From Anadara kagoshimensis (lineage: Eukaryota > Mollusca > Bivalvia > Arcoida > Arcidae), in NCBI GenBank assembly GCA_021292105.1, contig CM037868.1:29302403-29366402 (forward strand): DNA of 64,000 nucleotides, given 5' to 3'. Shown here piece after piece: positions 10,797-22,539 of this stretch. Made by a program: the position numbers and the translations under genes. Under the pieces are notes generated by a model that was given only the letters and a program-made list of their open reading frames with translations, searched no databases and was not told the DNA's origin. The first letter of the stretch is position 1. Every line of letters starts with the position of its first letter.

Positions 10797-11152
10797 CCCT
10801 AACCACTGCAGTTGCTCAGTTGATGGAGTGTAGGCTCTGTAAGTTGCGATTGCCTGACATTTCTGATCCAAGACTAGAAAGTAGGTAGTGACTGTTCTTT
10901 GCCATGCACTAAGCAGTACAAAATGAAAGTTGCAGTTCCTTCGGATGGAACTTAAAATAAACAAGGTCCCATGTTGCGGCAGGAGTGGCATGATAAAGAA
11001 CCCTGCTGTATAATGCCGTCAACACAACACACAGGAAAAATTTTTGCACCTTCACCTATAGCTGCGGATGTCTTGATATAAGTGAAATGTTCTTGGCTTG
11101 GACGTTAAACATCATTGCTCATCTCAAGTCAACAAAGACATCTCAACTCAAC
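10797..11152 (+). mobile_element. tRNA-derived SINE, near full length
   Basis: This is the same family as the copy at 303: head CAGTTGCTCAGTTGATGGAG, body GTAGTGACTGTTCTTTGCC and AAGAACCCTGCTG, tail ATAAGTGAAATGTTCTTGG and ACGTTAAACATCATTGCTCA, finishing in a CTCAACTCAACT-like end. The head has lost more of its tRNA character than the copy at 303. Confidence 0.8.
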
Positions 11153-12146
11153 TGAGCAGTTTATGAAAAGGCTTTCAATAAGTACAAGACAAGTAGACAG
11201 ACTGAAACAGGAAAGATTGAGATCCTTCCAAAAAGCAAATTGACAGTTTTGTGTAAAAATTGGTTGCCAATTGACAAACTTGGTTTGCGTGGTGCCTAAA
11301 TATATTAAGTTACAAACTTTGAGCTTTGCATGCACTGGTGAAGCCATGAATTATGCAAATAAAAAAAAAACCAAAAAAACAACAACAAAAAAACCACCTA
11401 CCAACCTTATTTTGTTGAGAGGTGAATGTGTGAAAACAGAATTTATTTTGTAGGCCTTATATATAATAATTTAAACATAAATTTATCATTTGAATCAAAT
11501 AACTTTTACTACTATTAGTTGAATTTGAAAAAAAATGTTTATAAATTCAAACATTTGAGCTTAATGTCCCACTTTGATACAGGGTTTTAGATCTGTGGAT
11601 TTACCTGTTGTAAATTGTGCATTTTTTTTCAGAATATATTTATTGTGACAGATAATCTATATGTATTTTATTTGTGTAACAGAGTATTTATAGTAATGAT
11701 TACAGGGCTTTAAATCTTCATTTGTCCAAATTTATATCAAATCTACCGTGCTGATATCAAACTAGTCCCATTCAGTTTAATATCTTTTCGATTACAGAAA
11801 ACTTTTCTACTGGAAGATATGAAAATTTATGATCAAATTTCTGTCTGTACATGCAAGTTTTATGCAAATTGTTTTAAAAAGTGATCTTGTGTAAACTTTG
11901 TATATATGTCTTGCTGATAATGTGTGTCATGTTGTCAAAGTATAATTCATTTTACAGGATTTAAAAAATTGATTTTATATAAAAATTGAAGATTTGAAGT
12001 TTTAAATGTTTCCAATGTGTCTTTTTAAAACTTCAGTAAATCCTGTCCAAACCAAACACTTTTGGAGCGCTGGATCGCAGACTTTTACAAGCCACTCATC
12101 TATGGTGCCTAGAGAAAGGAAACATTTTAAGACAACAAAAACAACA
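11153..12146. other. Noncoding sequence with an A-rich tract
   Basis: An A/C-rich low-complexity run lies at about 11,360-11,400. Nothing else is recognised; the open frames across the A-rich run are not credible. Confidence 0.4.
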
Positions 12147-12330
12147 ACTGCGGTACCTCAGTTGGTATAGTGCTCGCTCTTTAGTGGGAAGTTGTGTGAT
12201 CTAACCCCAATCGGTTCTGATCCAAGATTTGAAAGTGGGTCCAAGCACTTGGCATTACGAAATGGAATTCACGGTTCTTTGGCATGGAACCTTAAATAAA
12301 CGAGGTGCTGTGTCACAGTAGAAGTGGTCA
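12147..12330 (+). mobile_element. tRNA-derived SINE, 3' truncated
   Basis: The head reads GCGGTACCTCAGTTGGTATAG and the body keeps CAAGCACTTGGCATTACGAAA and GAGGTGCTGTGTCACAGTAG, matching the copy at 303, then stops. A tail-like ACGTTAAACATCAATC occurs near 12,690, so the copy may have been split by later events including the insertion at 12,422. Confidence 0.7.
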
Positions 12331-12421
12331 GTCTTTGTCAAGTCAACTACTTATTTCAAAATGATCGTACATTTTATTCTATGTAATTATTTGCCTAAAT
12401 TAAAAGAAATTAAGATAAGCT

Positions 12422-12593
12422 CAGTGTTCAATCCAGGATTTTTCAGAGTGGGCCAATGTCTAAAACACCATCATATCAATATTTTTTTTGCATTTACGCT
12501 ATGTTAAATATGGTCCACTGAGACCTTAACAATGGGGCCATTTGGCAAAATAAGGGGTCAGTGGCCCCAGGGCCCCTTCTAGATTGAACACTG
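12422..12593. mobile_element. 172-bp MITE with 6-bp target duplication
   Basis: The first twelve bases, CAGTGTTCAATC, recur exactly inverted at the right end (GATTGAACACTG). The hexamer TAAGCT flanks both sides (12,416-12,421 and 12,594-12,599). CAGTG ends suggest a hAT-type origin. The interior has several GGGGCC-like runs and no coding capacity. A decayed relative lies at 24,946. Confidence 0.8.
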
Positions 12594-12599
12594 TAAGCT

Positions 12600-13550
12600 A
12601 ATCAGAGTTTTATTTGTAAAGTAGAAATTAACTCTGAAAGAAACAGAAAAACCCATACAGCACCTAGATTCTGCCACCACATCAGAACGTTAAACATCAA
12701 TCATAATTATAGAGTGAATCTTTATGGGAACATGATGTAATATATGTATACTTATTATGAATATGAATAAATTTGAGCATTTTAAGTCCGTGGAATCATC
12801 AAGTTGAGTGCATTATCCCAATGTTGGATATAATGCAGTATTAATTGTAGGCTGCACTATTGTGCAATTTACACAATATTTTTCAGAAATTGGAACCCAA
12901 AAAAAAGGAAATTTAAATCAACAATTTTCTTCCATGTTTGACCTTTGTGAGTACTGGTGCACTTAGAGACACTCCATTGGAAAACCAGTACATTTAATAC
13001 TAATTAGAATCCAGATGACAATGGAAATAAATCAGGTTGCAATAATTACAACAAATTACTTTGTGTCCGAAGTGAAAACACATTAGACAATAGCAGCTTT
13101 CATCAGAAACTGTTACAAATTATTAATTGTCAAGTTTTCTTTTGTCCCTTGGAAAAATAAAATGTTCCTAACTTTTTGTCTGATAGGTGTCCTTTGGCCT
13201 CACTTGATAAATATGAATATTGGCATAATGGTAAGCTGGCAATTTTATGAAAAATGACTACTTTTCTCCTGGGAAAAAGAAGCCACTAAATATAAAACAC
13301 AATTGTAAAAATAAAACTACATTAAATTTGAAAACTGGAATTGCTAAAGTGTATGTTATTGTAATATATCTAGTCATTTAATACAATGTACAACAATAAT
13401 AGTGGTAAATAAACAGTAGCATTCTTAATATATAATGTTATTATTGAACAGATTTTTTTAATTATAAATTTTGAATTGTCAAGTGATGATAAATTTATCT
13501 CATTTTGGTAACTGATGACCTCTTGTGGAACATACTTGACCCTTGCCGAG
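12600..13550. other. No recognisable gene
   Basis: Besides the SINE-tail-like phrase near 12,690, only AT-rich sequence is seen. Confidence 0.4.
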
Positions 13551-13551
13551 C

Positions 13552-13680
13552 CATCTTATTGGCTATTCATGAGAACGGTCTTGTCTGATTGGCCATCCAT
13601 GGAATTGGTTTTGTTCGATTGGTCATCCGTAAGATAAGTTGTATCTGATTGGTCAACCGTGAGGATGGTTTTACTGATTT
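13552..13680. repeat. Four-copy 30-bp repeat carrying inverted CCAAT boxes
   Basis: ATTGG pentamers start at 13,558, 13,588, 13,618 and 13,648, exactly 30 bases apart, within units like CTGATTGGTCATCCGTGAGG. The units differ at several positions, but the ATTGG core is kept in all four and becomes ATTTT in a fifth partial unit at 13,678. CCAAT elements bind NF-Y in animals. Whether this is a regulatory site or a simple minisatellite cannot be told. Confidence 0.6.
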
Positions 13681-13689
13681 TTAGATTAA

Positions 13690-15066
13690 TTACCATTTAA
13701 TTAACACACACATAAAAAAGGCTAAACAGCTTTAATACACACTTTGACAAGAACTTGGATAAAATCTATCTTGATAAACTCTGATCAGCTGGAATTTATA
13801 CCTGTGTCTAAAGACAATGGAGATAATTTTTTTAAAACGATTAATAAACAAGAAATGCAACGTATATAAAGCATGTTTCTTTGTTTTATTAAATAAACAA
13901 TTTTGACTGTATCTCCTTTTTTCTATTGTATTATAGGTTACTTAAAAAAATCTTTTTAAAAAATAAAAATGTTTTATGTGGAAACAGTAGCATTACTGTA
14001 TAGTCTGTAATAGTTGACTCCCGCGGGTACCCCACCCAAACCCTGTCTCTGACTAAAGGTTGCAGTAAAAAGGTCACACAATTGTTAAAAATTGTATTCA
14101 TGCTCTTAATTAATGTTATTCTATGCGGCGGATTATTTTCATGTAAAGAAAAGGTAAAAAAAGGTCAGAGCACTGACTGCATTCATACTTTTTCTAGACC
14201 AAAAAGTGTTTAAAAATACTTGTGAATATTACATGTTTTTACATCATTTTGATGTCATAACTTTATTGAGACTTTATTTTCTATAATATTTTGGACCAGA
14301 ATTTATCATAGTTTTAACAATTCCATCTTTTTCTTTACTTTTATACATAAAAATCTGAAGAGCATATTTAAAAAAACCCCGACTGATATGCTCACTTTAT
14401 TTCATAAAGATGATATACATATATATATATGGGTGTGGTTATAACATACCTTAGAAAATATGATTATATTTGTCAAGTTTGATTTTGTATTTTGAGTTAC
14501 ATGACTGTAATTGAACTTAATGATATATTGTGTTATAGGTACACCTCTACTCCAATTTATAAAGTCATTATTTTAATACTTGTAATCCGGACATGTACTA
14601 GCTTGTAAATTATACCTGATGATGGTAGCATTTTAAATATTTTTAAGTTAATTTTGTAAATTTCTGGTTAAATAGATTTCCACTATGTTTAATACATTAT
14701 GTAATGATACTGTAAAAAACTTATCTTGGATGTTGGTGTAAACTCTTTAATTGTTTTCAAGAACTATATTTAATTGGAATCATTATTCAGCCTTTTTATT
14801 AAATACCCAAAGTTAATATACAATATACATTTTTATATATAGACAGGGAATCTGATTTGGAACTTCACAGCAGTCAGATTCAGCTTGGTATAATTATACC
14901 CATGGCTTTTCCATCTGTTTGATTGCAAGGTAACAGACCATGGAAGCCACGAGGTCACTTAGAATTAAAAAAATCACTACTGTTTAAATGTAAATATGCA
15001 TTGCTCTTGTTAAATTTATGTAATGAATCAATTATGAACTATGTTATAATTGATAGTTTATATAAT
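13690..15066. other. No recognisable feature
   Basis: AT-rich sequence. A short GC-rich spot (CTCCCGCGGGTACCCCACCC near 14,020) stands out but has no assignable function. Confidence 0.4.
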
Positions 15067-15223
15067 TAGGGATGAAGCTTAATAATTTTGAGTTAGGGGC
15101 CCAGCTCACTTTTCAAGAGAAGTTGCAATAGCAATACATAACAAAAATCTTTAAAACTTTGGGAGCCAAGGCAAATTTCTGGGGGCCATGGGCTTACTGG
15201 GCCCCTGTAAATCTCAACCCCTG
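15067..15223. mobile_element. Decayed copy of the CAGGGAT MITE
   Basis: It shares AGGGATGAAGCTTAATAATT, TTTTGAGTTAGGGGCCCAGC and a right end near GGGCCCCTGTAAATCTCAAC with the intact element at 26,181. The terminal bases are altered and no clear target duplication remains. Confidence 0.65.
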
Positions 15224-16320
15224 ATATTTCATAGGACCAGAACTGAACAGTTAATGTGAGTTGAAGTTGACTGAAAATTTTTAGTTTGAGTTCATGAACA
15301 TTACTGTCATTTATTTCATGAACACAACCTAAAACATTCAACTTATCCAGAAATTTGAGGATATCCAAGTTCAAGATAATCTTCGTTAAATAAAACTTTC
15401 ATTAAATAAAGTTTTTTTCCAGAATGAAAAAGTCGGACTTAAGTTAACTGAATGCTTGTAAAATAAAATCCTCCTGTTTATATTGAATTACAATATTAAG
15501 TTGTACATTTATTATCCCATCGTTAATTAACCTACATTGTAACTGTAAATCTGGCTACTCTGAACTAAATACAACAGTAGTCCTTAAGACAGATTCTGCT
15601 GTAGTAACATTACAACTGCTACATGTATTTAATAGGGATTGTTGCTGTACCACATGGTCATTACCTCTTAACGTTTGTGCGGAACATTTTAGAAAACATT
15701 AACGTCACAAATTCTTGGAACAACATTGTTTTTTGGGAAAACATTATCTTATACAGTTCCGTATCGGCTGGAAATAAATATTCTGCTCCAAAATTAAAGG
15801 GTATTATGTGGTACAGCAGCAAACTCTATCTTAAAGTTACTTCTAACATTTACATATATCTGTAAAGACTTAAAACAAAGTTGTTCAAATGTAATGCACA
15901 TGATTAAAATTTAATGTGGGGTAAAGTTTACATAGTGTTCAAAGCCTGCATTTTGATATTCTTTTTACTGATTCTTAACAAGGCATATATGTATTATATA
16001 ACCTGAGCCAAAAAGAAAAAAAAAATATTCAAATTTTTGCTGATATCTTGGTCTTTTGAAGACAGTGATCTGTATTTACACATTATGTAACCAGACACAT
16101 GTAACTTAACCTTGTAAAGAATTTGAATTTGAACTGTTTTGTTTATTTTTTACATCATGTATTCATTCATAACATGGATAAAAATAAACTGGATATATTT
16201 ATATTTTCAATAGATTTTTGAAAAAAATAGTTTTAGGTTTTAAAGAATTTGAATTTACATAAAAATTTCATTCTTTTTATTCAGCCACCTTGAATAGAAA
16301 GTTGAAATTCACTACTTGAA
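15224..16320. other. No recognisable feature
   Basis: The 80-codon frame at 15,623-15,865 has no motif. The rest is AT-rich. Confidence 0.4.
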
Positions 16321-16324
16321 GTAA

Positions 16325-16475
16325 CCCAACCCATCTTAAGTGAACTGACAAACTGTTAACTTAGTTTTAAAACTAAGTAGGATTTGAACCTACCATTGGT
16401 GTTGAGAGGCACTGTATGCAAGTCTATACTTAAACCACTATGCCACTTAGTCCTGGCCTTGATCTTGTGTTGACA
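16325..16475 (-). mobile_element. tRNA-headed SINE (second family), reversed
   Basis: On the minus strand the head reads GACTAAGTGGCATAGTGGTTT, then GGTAGGTTCAAATCCTACTT (B-box-like), followed by the body AACAGTTTGTCAGTTCACTT. The same GTCAGTTCACTT/GTCAGTTTGCTTGC body occurs near 20.8, 31.8, 59.2, 61.4 and 63.6 kb. Confidence 0.65.
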
Positions 16476-16479
16476 CCTT

Positions 16480-17830
16480 ACAAAAAGTATTGACTATGCA
16501 ATATAACTGTATTTCACAACGCACATTGGAAAGACAAGCAAGTATTATATATATGACAATGGTGATGTCTCGATATAAGTAACAAGATATGGACCATGGA
16601 CTTTACTTTACTAGATTACTATAAACAAGTTCTATTTACAAAAAAATGTAAGCTATGATTTAAGGCCTTTAAAAAAGAAAAATGTGTTTCTCTAACTGTA
16701 CTGACCCTAAATTTTAATGCCTACCCTTAAGTTTTTATGACAATATTTTAACAAGCAAGTTCGCACTCTTGCCCCATGATCAATGTAAAAAAATTAAAAG
16801 TGAAAGTTAATTTGGAGAATTATATTATAATTATTTTGTGTTTGGTAAGAAAGTTTGTATGTTGGAGCTGGGGATTTTAGCAGGGACAGAAATGTAGTAT
16901 TATGTAGCATGTGTTTGTACTAATGATTACATTGAACCTTGTATATATAATGATAAGGTATTTATCAAATTTTACATTCTTTCATTCCTACTTTACAGAG
17001 AATTTTTACGTCATATGGCTATTTTAGAAGCAGGGTCAGTCTGCCATCTATTTAGGCCCTATCAAATTGCTGATTTTACTCTTTTCTTCTGATTTTTTGA
17101 AAGGACCTTAGTTATCAAGTAAAACTTTGAATCTAGGTAACTTTAGTAACTCAGTTACACATTCTTATCACACCTGTGTAGCACAGGTACGACTAATCTA
17201 GATTTGTTACCTGGCTGTAAGGTGTAAAAATAAAGGGGGCACATTGGTTATCTAACCCTGATACCAAACCATGATATTCCAATCGATACAGTTGTCTTAA
17301 ACTGAACGTAAATCCATGGTCATTTTTCAGCAGTGTTATAGGGGGCAGTGATATGGCGGGGAGAATGTTGATTTAGCCTGATTAGCTGTGAAGACTAAGT
17401 TGATATTAGTGGAACTGTAAATATTAAGTATTTATAATGCATTCATTGCATTGGAAGTTGTAGAACAAAAACTTTTCTTATTTATCTTTAACTTTTGGTA
17501 TTAATTAGTTTTCATGCTGAAACAGGTTATAATTTAAGGCCCTGTAAAGGGGGTACTGCCCCATTACACTCAAGATCTCGAAAATATTTAGCCATTTTAT
17601 TTTAAAGAAGGTCATTAGTTAAATGTCAATATTTGACATAGTACTTTAAATACCTTCACAAATAAAGAAATGGTTTGGTATACATTATACACACACCCCT
17701 TCTGGAGCCTCGTTATTCCCTGTGATAAAAATGGAAGAATCAAGCTTGGAGTGGGACAGTTATTAAGAAGTAAAAGTCCAGATTTGAGTGTTTGCTAATA
17801 TTGACTGAGACTTTAAATATTCTATTTTAC
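16480..17830. other. No recognisable gene
   Basis: AT-rich sequence with no repeat or exon that can be supported. Confidence 0.4.
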
Positions 17831-17870
17831 AGAGCTGTGTGACCCTATCTGAAGTGGAGTCGATGTAGTA

Positions 17871-18085
17871 CTGTTGAACAGGTAGTTCGCTGTTAGTTGT
17901 AAATATTTTACCTGTTACCCTTGCAATATGAAGACTGACAACACATGTGCTTGCTGAAATTATTAGATAGGCTGAAAGGCAACTACACTGAACAGGTACT
18001 TAGCTTGTTATAAATATTTTGTCAGTTTCCTTCTTGAAATGAAGACTTGTAAAACAAGTACCTGCTGAACTATTGGATAACACCA
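17871..18085. repeat. Diverged tandem duplication, about 117-bp unit
   Basis: Two adjacent copies share GAACAGGTA, TAAATATTTT, AATATGAAGACT/AAATGAAGACTT and TGCTGAA. An exon-like piece (acceptor TTTTACAG at 17,833, donor-like CAG-GTAGTT at 17,881) overlaps the first copy. Confidence 0.5.
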
Positions 18086-18303
18086 AAGACAATGATCCTT
18101 CTGAAAAAATAGAAATTGGACAAGATTGTTTATAATGGGTTGTGGTATTCTCTGTTCTAGTCAAATAGAGTCGCCCTGAAGTTTTCCGAAAATGCTGAAA
18201 ATCCAATTTGGGAAAAAGTCTGAAAACTAACAAGATTTGTTAACAAACTCAGAGACTCAGATATACAAGTAAGTAGCAGGCTATTATTACCCAGCCTTGT
18301 ATA

Positions 18304-18494
18304 ATGACATCAACAAGTTTGTGTGATAAACCATACCATACATACAGGTATTTCATCTGTCTGTCCATCCTGACTATAACATATTTTGGATTTAATATAA
18401 GAGTGAAATTTTGCACTGTATTCTGTTTATATATATTATGTGAAGTTATCTGTAACACTACCTGGCCTGACTGGTGGCCTTATCTATGATAGAA
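18304..18494 (+). other. Exon-like segment ending in a strong donor
   Basis: A 61-codon open frame stops just before AAG followed by GTGAGT (intron from 18,495). No acceptor can be chosen with confidence upstream. Antisense is also open, so coding is doubtful; a noncoding exon is as likely. Confidence 0.25.
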
Positions 18495-18919
18495 GGTGAG
18501 TAGTGTGGTCTTACTGAAAATTTTATACCATTGTAACTTATATTTTGACAAATTCATAAGTATGACTATGTATCAAGTGTTGTGTAAATACACAAGTTCT
18601 GGTTTATTACATCTAAACTCTCTCATGTAGAGATATATATATATAAGTACACGTACAGTATTACGCTTTTTTTTAATTTCAAAAATTTAAAACTTCTATC
18701 AAGTATATTCTGGTTTTAGCATTGTATGTGTAATATATTACTTCCTGGATCATATGTATTATTTAAGACGTTTATTAAACTTATTTAATTTAAAAAATTT
18801 AGGGGAAACCTTGGTGGCAAAAAGTTTTTGATAAAAATCAATTAACCACCTATCTATGGACTCTTAGAAACCCTGTGTTATTTTTAAGTCCCTTTTCCTT
18901 TTGAATTCTGTCAAACGAC

Positions 18920-19292
18920 ACATGATTGGTGACATTCTGGTAGAAGTAAATACCGGGTACCTGTCTTGTGTACCCTTATCCTTTGTGGTCTGTATAACTT
19001 AACTGGACATGATTGGTGACATTCTGGTAGAAGTAAATACCGGGTACCTGTCTTGTGTACCCCTATCCTTTGTGGTCTGTATAACTTAACTGGACATGAT
19101 TGGTGACATTCTGGTAGAAGTAAATACCGAGTACCTGTCTTGTGTACCCTTATCCTTTGTGGTCTGTATAACTTAACTGGACATGATTGGTGACATTCTG
19201 GTAGAAGTAAATACTTGGTACCTGTCTTGTGTACCCTTATCCTTTGTGGTCTGTATAACTGAACTGGACATGATTGGTGATATTTTGGTAAT
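18920..19292. repeat. 87-bp minisatellite, about 4.3 copies
   Basis: Units begin at 18,920, 19,007, 19,094, 19,181 and 19,268 (partial) with ACATGATTGGTGACATTCTG. Because 87 is a multiple of three, reading frames stay open through the array on both strands, giving a 131-codon antisense frame that is an artefact. Confidence 0.95.
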
Positions 19293-19335
19293 GCGCCAAA
19301 GTGCAAAAAAGTTAAAAAAAATACAGATCAGTTTA

Positions 19336-19366
19336 AGAGAGAGGGAGAGAGAGAGAGAGAGAGAGG
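19336..19366. repeat. GA microsatellite
   Basis: An interrupted (GA)n run directly after the 87-bp array. Confidence 0.95.
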
Positions 19367-19846
19367 TTGCATATTGTTGTGCAGAGTTAAAAGTAATTCA
19401 AATTGTAATTTTCTACATAGAAGTTAACTCTTTAAGTGCTGACAATTGAATACTGCACACATGTATATGTAACAAAAGAGGAGGGTTGGTTACACATGTT
19501 TTAATATCAGACACATTACATGTCTATAGAGCAGTTGGCTTTGTAAGCTCTGAATTAATGTGAACCACAGGAAATAGTACAGCATATAGTAATATAATTT
19601 ATATAGTGATAAAATTGGACATTTGTTAAATATGTTTGTAATTCCTTTACAATATGACTTATTTGTTATAAGAGTTATTGATTTTGAACAAAGACTTGTT
19701 TGATTCACTAGTGGCATATTAGTTTAAACTGCAGGCTAATAGGTATATCCCAGATTATATAATCAGTATTTCTATAGGAAATATAAAATACCTCTTACTT
19801 AGTGTGATCTGATTAGAATAACTTTTACATTTAAATTCTTTTTCAG

Positions 19847-19906
19847 CCAGGAACAGAGAAAAAATCATTAAAAGGAACTAAACTGTTACAGATCTTGTGT
19901 TACAAG
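19847..19906 (+). other. 60-bp candidate exon
   Basis: A strong acceptor (TTAAATTCTTTTTCAG) and donor (CAAG-GTAATT) bound 60 bases. Only one frame is open: PGTEKKSLKGTKLLQILCYK, entering and leaving in phase 0. It does not join in phase to the candidate exon at 24,534, so either an exon between them is missing or the transcript is noncoding. No family was recognised. Confidence 0.35.
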
Positions 19907-20106
19907 GTAATTTTATTTTATATAACTTTTAAGATTTCTTTTATCAAATAGGCAAATTATTTAAAACGTAATATTAAAATTTGATGCATATTTGGGAAAA
20001 TAAGAGTAGTATGGCATTTAGAATAAAAAGTTGTGCATACACAATAAGAGTGGAGTGGAATAATAGTATTTGCACTCTAGTCAAATTACATACTATATCA
20101 GTTTAA

Positions 20107-20226
20107 ATTTTACAGCACTAGACAGTTATTTTAGAATACAATTCCTCATCAGTAGTGCTTGGGCCAAAATTATGAAACAAAATTGTTGTCAAGATGTTGA
20201 AAAGATTCCCAAAAGGGGTTGTCCTT
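20107..20226 (+). other. Possible decayed copy of the lectin-like exon start
   Basis: AATTTTACAGCACTAGAC at about 20,107 repeats the acceptor and first bases of the exon at 4698, and the following TATTTTAGAATAC is similar to CTGTTTCGGAATAC there. Similarity fades after about 30 bases and the cysteine pattern is lost. It may be a remnant of a duplicated exon or chance. Confidence 0.25.
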
Positions 20227-20825
20227 CAGGTTAAATGAATTTGGTTCTCTTTTGGTGAGTTTAAAATGTTTGATTGGAATAATAAATATTAAACAAAAAT
20301 TGCATCATCACCTAAAGGATGTGCTCCGAGTTTTGTTTTCAGTTTTTCTTTTGCAAAAGTGTACAATGAAAGGGGAGCCAATATTTCTTTACTTTTTATA
20401 CAGTTATATAAATTGTATCAATTTAGCACATTGACTCATTTTGACAGAGAAGGAAAACACAATGTCTCCTCTACTATGTGAATTTAGATAGGTTGAATCC
20501 TCTAGGTACTGCATTAAGACCGGTTTTACTTTCATGGTTATGTGTAAATACTAACATACACGTAGATTTGAAGAATTTTAAGTCTAGTTGAATTAGGAGA
20601 TAGTTATAAAAACTCATTTCCTGAACAAAAGTATTACAGGATTTAATGATGGGATAATGTCTGAATGAATAGCAGTGTAGACTAGATACCCTGTCATGTA
20701 TAAAGCTACAGAGGTCAGATGTTCCAGGCTAGATATCTATACCATAGATCAATATAGGGCCTATACAATTGTATAAAGCTATATAAAGTATATGATAACT
20801 TTGTTTACTATTCTATTATTTTTTT

Positions 20826-20960
20826 TGCAAGTTTTGTCAGTTTGCTTGCAGAAGGTAGGTGGTTTTTTTCTGACACTGGCACTCTGGTTTCCTCCATCAT
20901 TCCAGAACTAACTGCCTTTATATAAGTGGTAAAATCTCTATTGGGACATAAAACATTATT
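20826..20960 (+). mobile_element. SINE fragment (second family body)
   Basis: GTCAGTTTGCTTGCAGAAGG, then CTCTGGTTTCCTCCATCATTC, CAGAACTAACTGCC and ATATAAGTGGTAAAATC, the body and tail order of this SINE family. The tRNA-like head is missing. Confidence 0.6.
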
Positions 20961-21199
20961 TCTCAACTGAGTGTACTATTTTGCTTGTAGTTTATGAACA
21001 ATTGCAGGCTTATCTCCATTCCTGTGCCTCAAATTGATAATCTTTACATGAAGGGTATAACAAAAACATCTTTATTAGTACTTATTACCATTAACATATT
21101 ACAGTAATATAACTACCAGTCTCTAACAATGTTTGGATCAAGTTAAAAATCTTGAATCAGATTTAAAACCACATTACAAAAATTAGCATTGTTTCTAAT

Positions 21200-21887
21200 C
21201 AGTGCTTCAGATTGTTTTCACAGATAGTGGGCCATAAGGGCCCATCAGGTGCAATAACGAGGGGTCATTTTTTGTTATAGTGGGTCATGTTTTGACACAT
21301 AATTAAATGTTATGCCACGACCACGTGACTAAAAGTGAAAGTCGGCACTTGACATCTTTATATAATGCACCAAAAGCGATCTTGTCATCTGCTAATTTAT
21401 ATTTTGTTAACCTTTACGATATATTTTAAACTCTTTCACCTCGATGATTCATTTTATGTGCATCTACTTCTCTGCGCTTTGTGTTGTTTTAAAAAATGTG
21501 AATAGAGTCGTCTGCATCTCTGCATGGTTGCCGCTAGTATATTAGATGAACGACAACGTCCGAGGTCATAACAAGTTCTCCCCCTTTGAATATTAATGTT
21601 AATAACCAACGCATAGAGCGAAGAGAAGGGGCTTGTCGGGAGTCCTGTCTTTATGCTGATTATGAGATAAACAAAGACGCAAGAGATTTCCCGATAGAAA
21701 ACGAAAACAGAAAGTCAAATTGGAAAACCCCATGTAATCGAATATGTAGTTTTGGGAAGAAATTATTAACGATCAATATGGCTAAGAAAAACTATGCGCC
21801 ACGTGGACCCATTAGAGGCAAATGTTATGCGCCATTTTTTAAAATAATGCGGGATTGCCGCGGGCGCACCGACAATCTGAAGCACTG
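21200..21887. mobile_element. 688-bp non-autonomous TIR element, 5-bp target duplication
   Basis: Sixteen bases, CAGTGCTTCAGATTGT, form a perfect inverted repeat at the two ends. The pentamer CTAAT flanks both sides (21,195-21,199 and 21,888-21,892). The start of the interior (AGTGGGCCATAAGGGCCC) resembles other CAGTG elements in the window. The interior is richer in CpG than its surroundings and holds a 101-codon frame (21,586-21,891) that runs through the right terminus and ends four bases beyond it; no transposase or BED finger is visible. It fits a hAT5-like deletion derivative or MITE. Confidence 0.85.
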
Positions 21888-21892
21888 CTAAT

Positions 21893-22464
21893 TGGAAATA
21901 TTATGGAAGTCTTGTAGGTTTCTTTTGCCTATAACGTCAACCAACTGAGCAGTTGATCATGAAAATGAAATAAACAGATTTTAAAATGGAACAAAGAGAA
22001 TACTGCCCTTTTCCTTAAAAATTAAAGATGTAGTAAAATTAATTATTGATGAAAGTGATGTGGATGTGTTATACTAAATTATGTTGATGATAATGAAATT
22101 GCACCCTAGTGTAGACGGTTTTAGGTTATATTGTAATATTTTAGGCCCCGTGTCATGGTAGAAATATCATTGCTGCACATTGTCATATATAAATTTTAAT
22201 CAGAATAAAAAGTAAAATAATCTTAATTGGAATGCTAATCCTTTTTAGAAGTCTTAAACTTGTTCAGGATTTGAAACTGTTTTATAAACTATACTGGAAG
22301 ATTTTTTTTACACTCGTTGGTTGTGGGTTATCTGTATTATATTGATAATTTGAAATGTTTGGACTGGTTTTATTAAATTTGTTGATATTTTTAATGAGAG
22401 TTTTGAGTTGAGAATGATTTGAATTTTGTGGAAAGTATAGTAGAGGTGATGTAATGGAGGATTT
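21893..22464. other. No recognisable gene
   Basis: AT-rich, G/T-rich in its last part. It contains AAATTGCACCCTAG at about 22,097, which shares only a seed with miR-92. Confidence 0.4.
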
Positions 22465-22532
22465 GGTAGAGGTTGGAATGAGAACAATACAGTTATATAC
22501 TTACATGTATTGCACTTGTCCCGGCCTTTATC
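22465..22532 (+). ncRNA. mir-92: miR-92 family precursor, distal copy
   Basis: The 3' arm at 22,508-22,529 contains ATTGCACTTGTCCCGGCC preceded by T, the bilaterian miR-92 mature sequence (seed ATTGCAC). The 5' arm (AGAGGTTGGAATGAGAACAA) pairs with it: CAATAC with GTATTG near the loop, GAGTA-like pairing mid-stem, and AGGTTGG with the CCGGCCT end, then further pairs to 22,465/22,532. The loop is about 17 bases. miR-92 acts with Argonaute to repress mRNAs by seed pairing. This copy differs from the cluster at 51.8-53.0 kb in its 5' base (T rather than A) and its CTTT end. Confidence 0.9.
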
Positions 22533-22539
22533 TTCTACT

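Noticed and set aside
18911-19306. 131-codon open frame on the minus strand
   Set aside because: It is produced by the 87-bp minisatellite, whose unit length is a multiple of three.
21586-21891. 101-codon frame inside the element at 21,200
   Set aside because: It runs through the inverted terminus and ends just outside it, with no transposase or DNA-binding motif.
22090-22125. Additional miR-92 copy (AAATTGCACCCTAG)
   Set aside because: Only the seed matches; GTCCCGGCC is absent and no upstream arm pairs with it.
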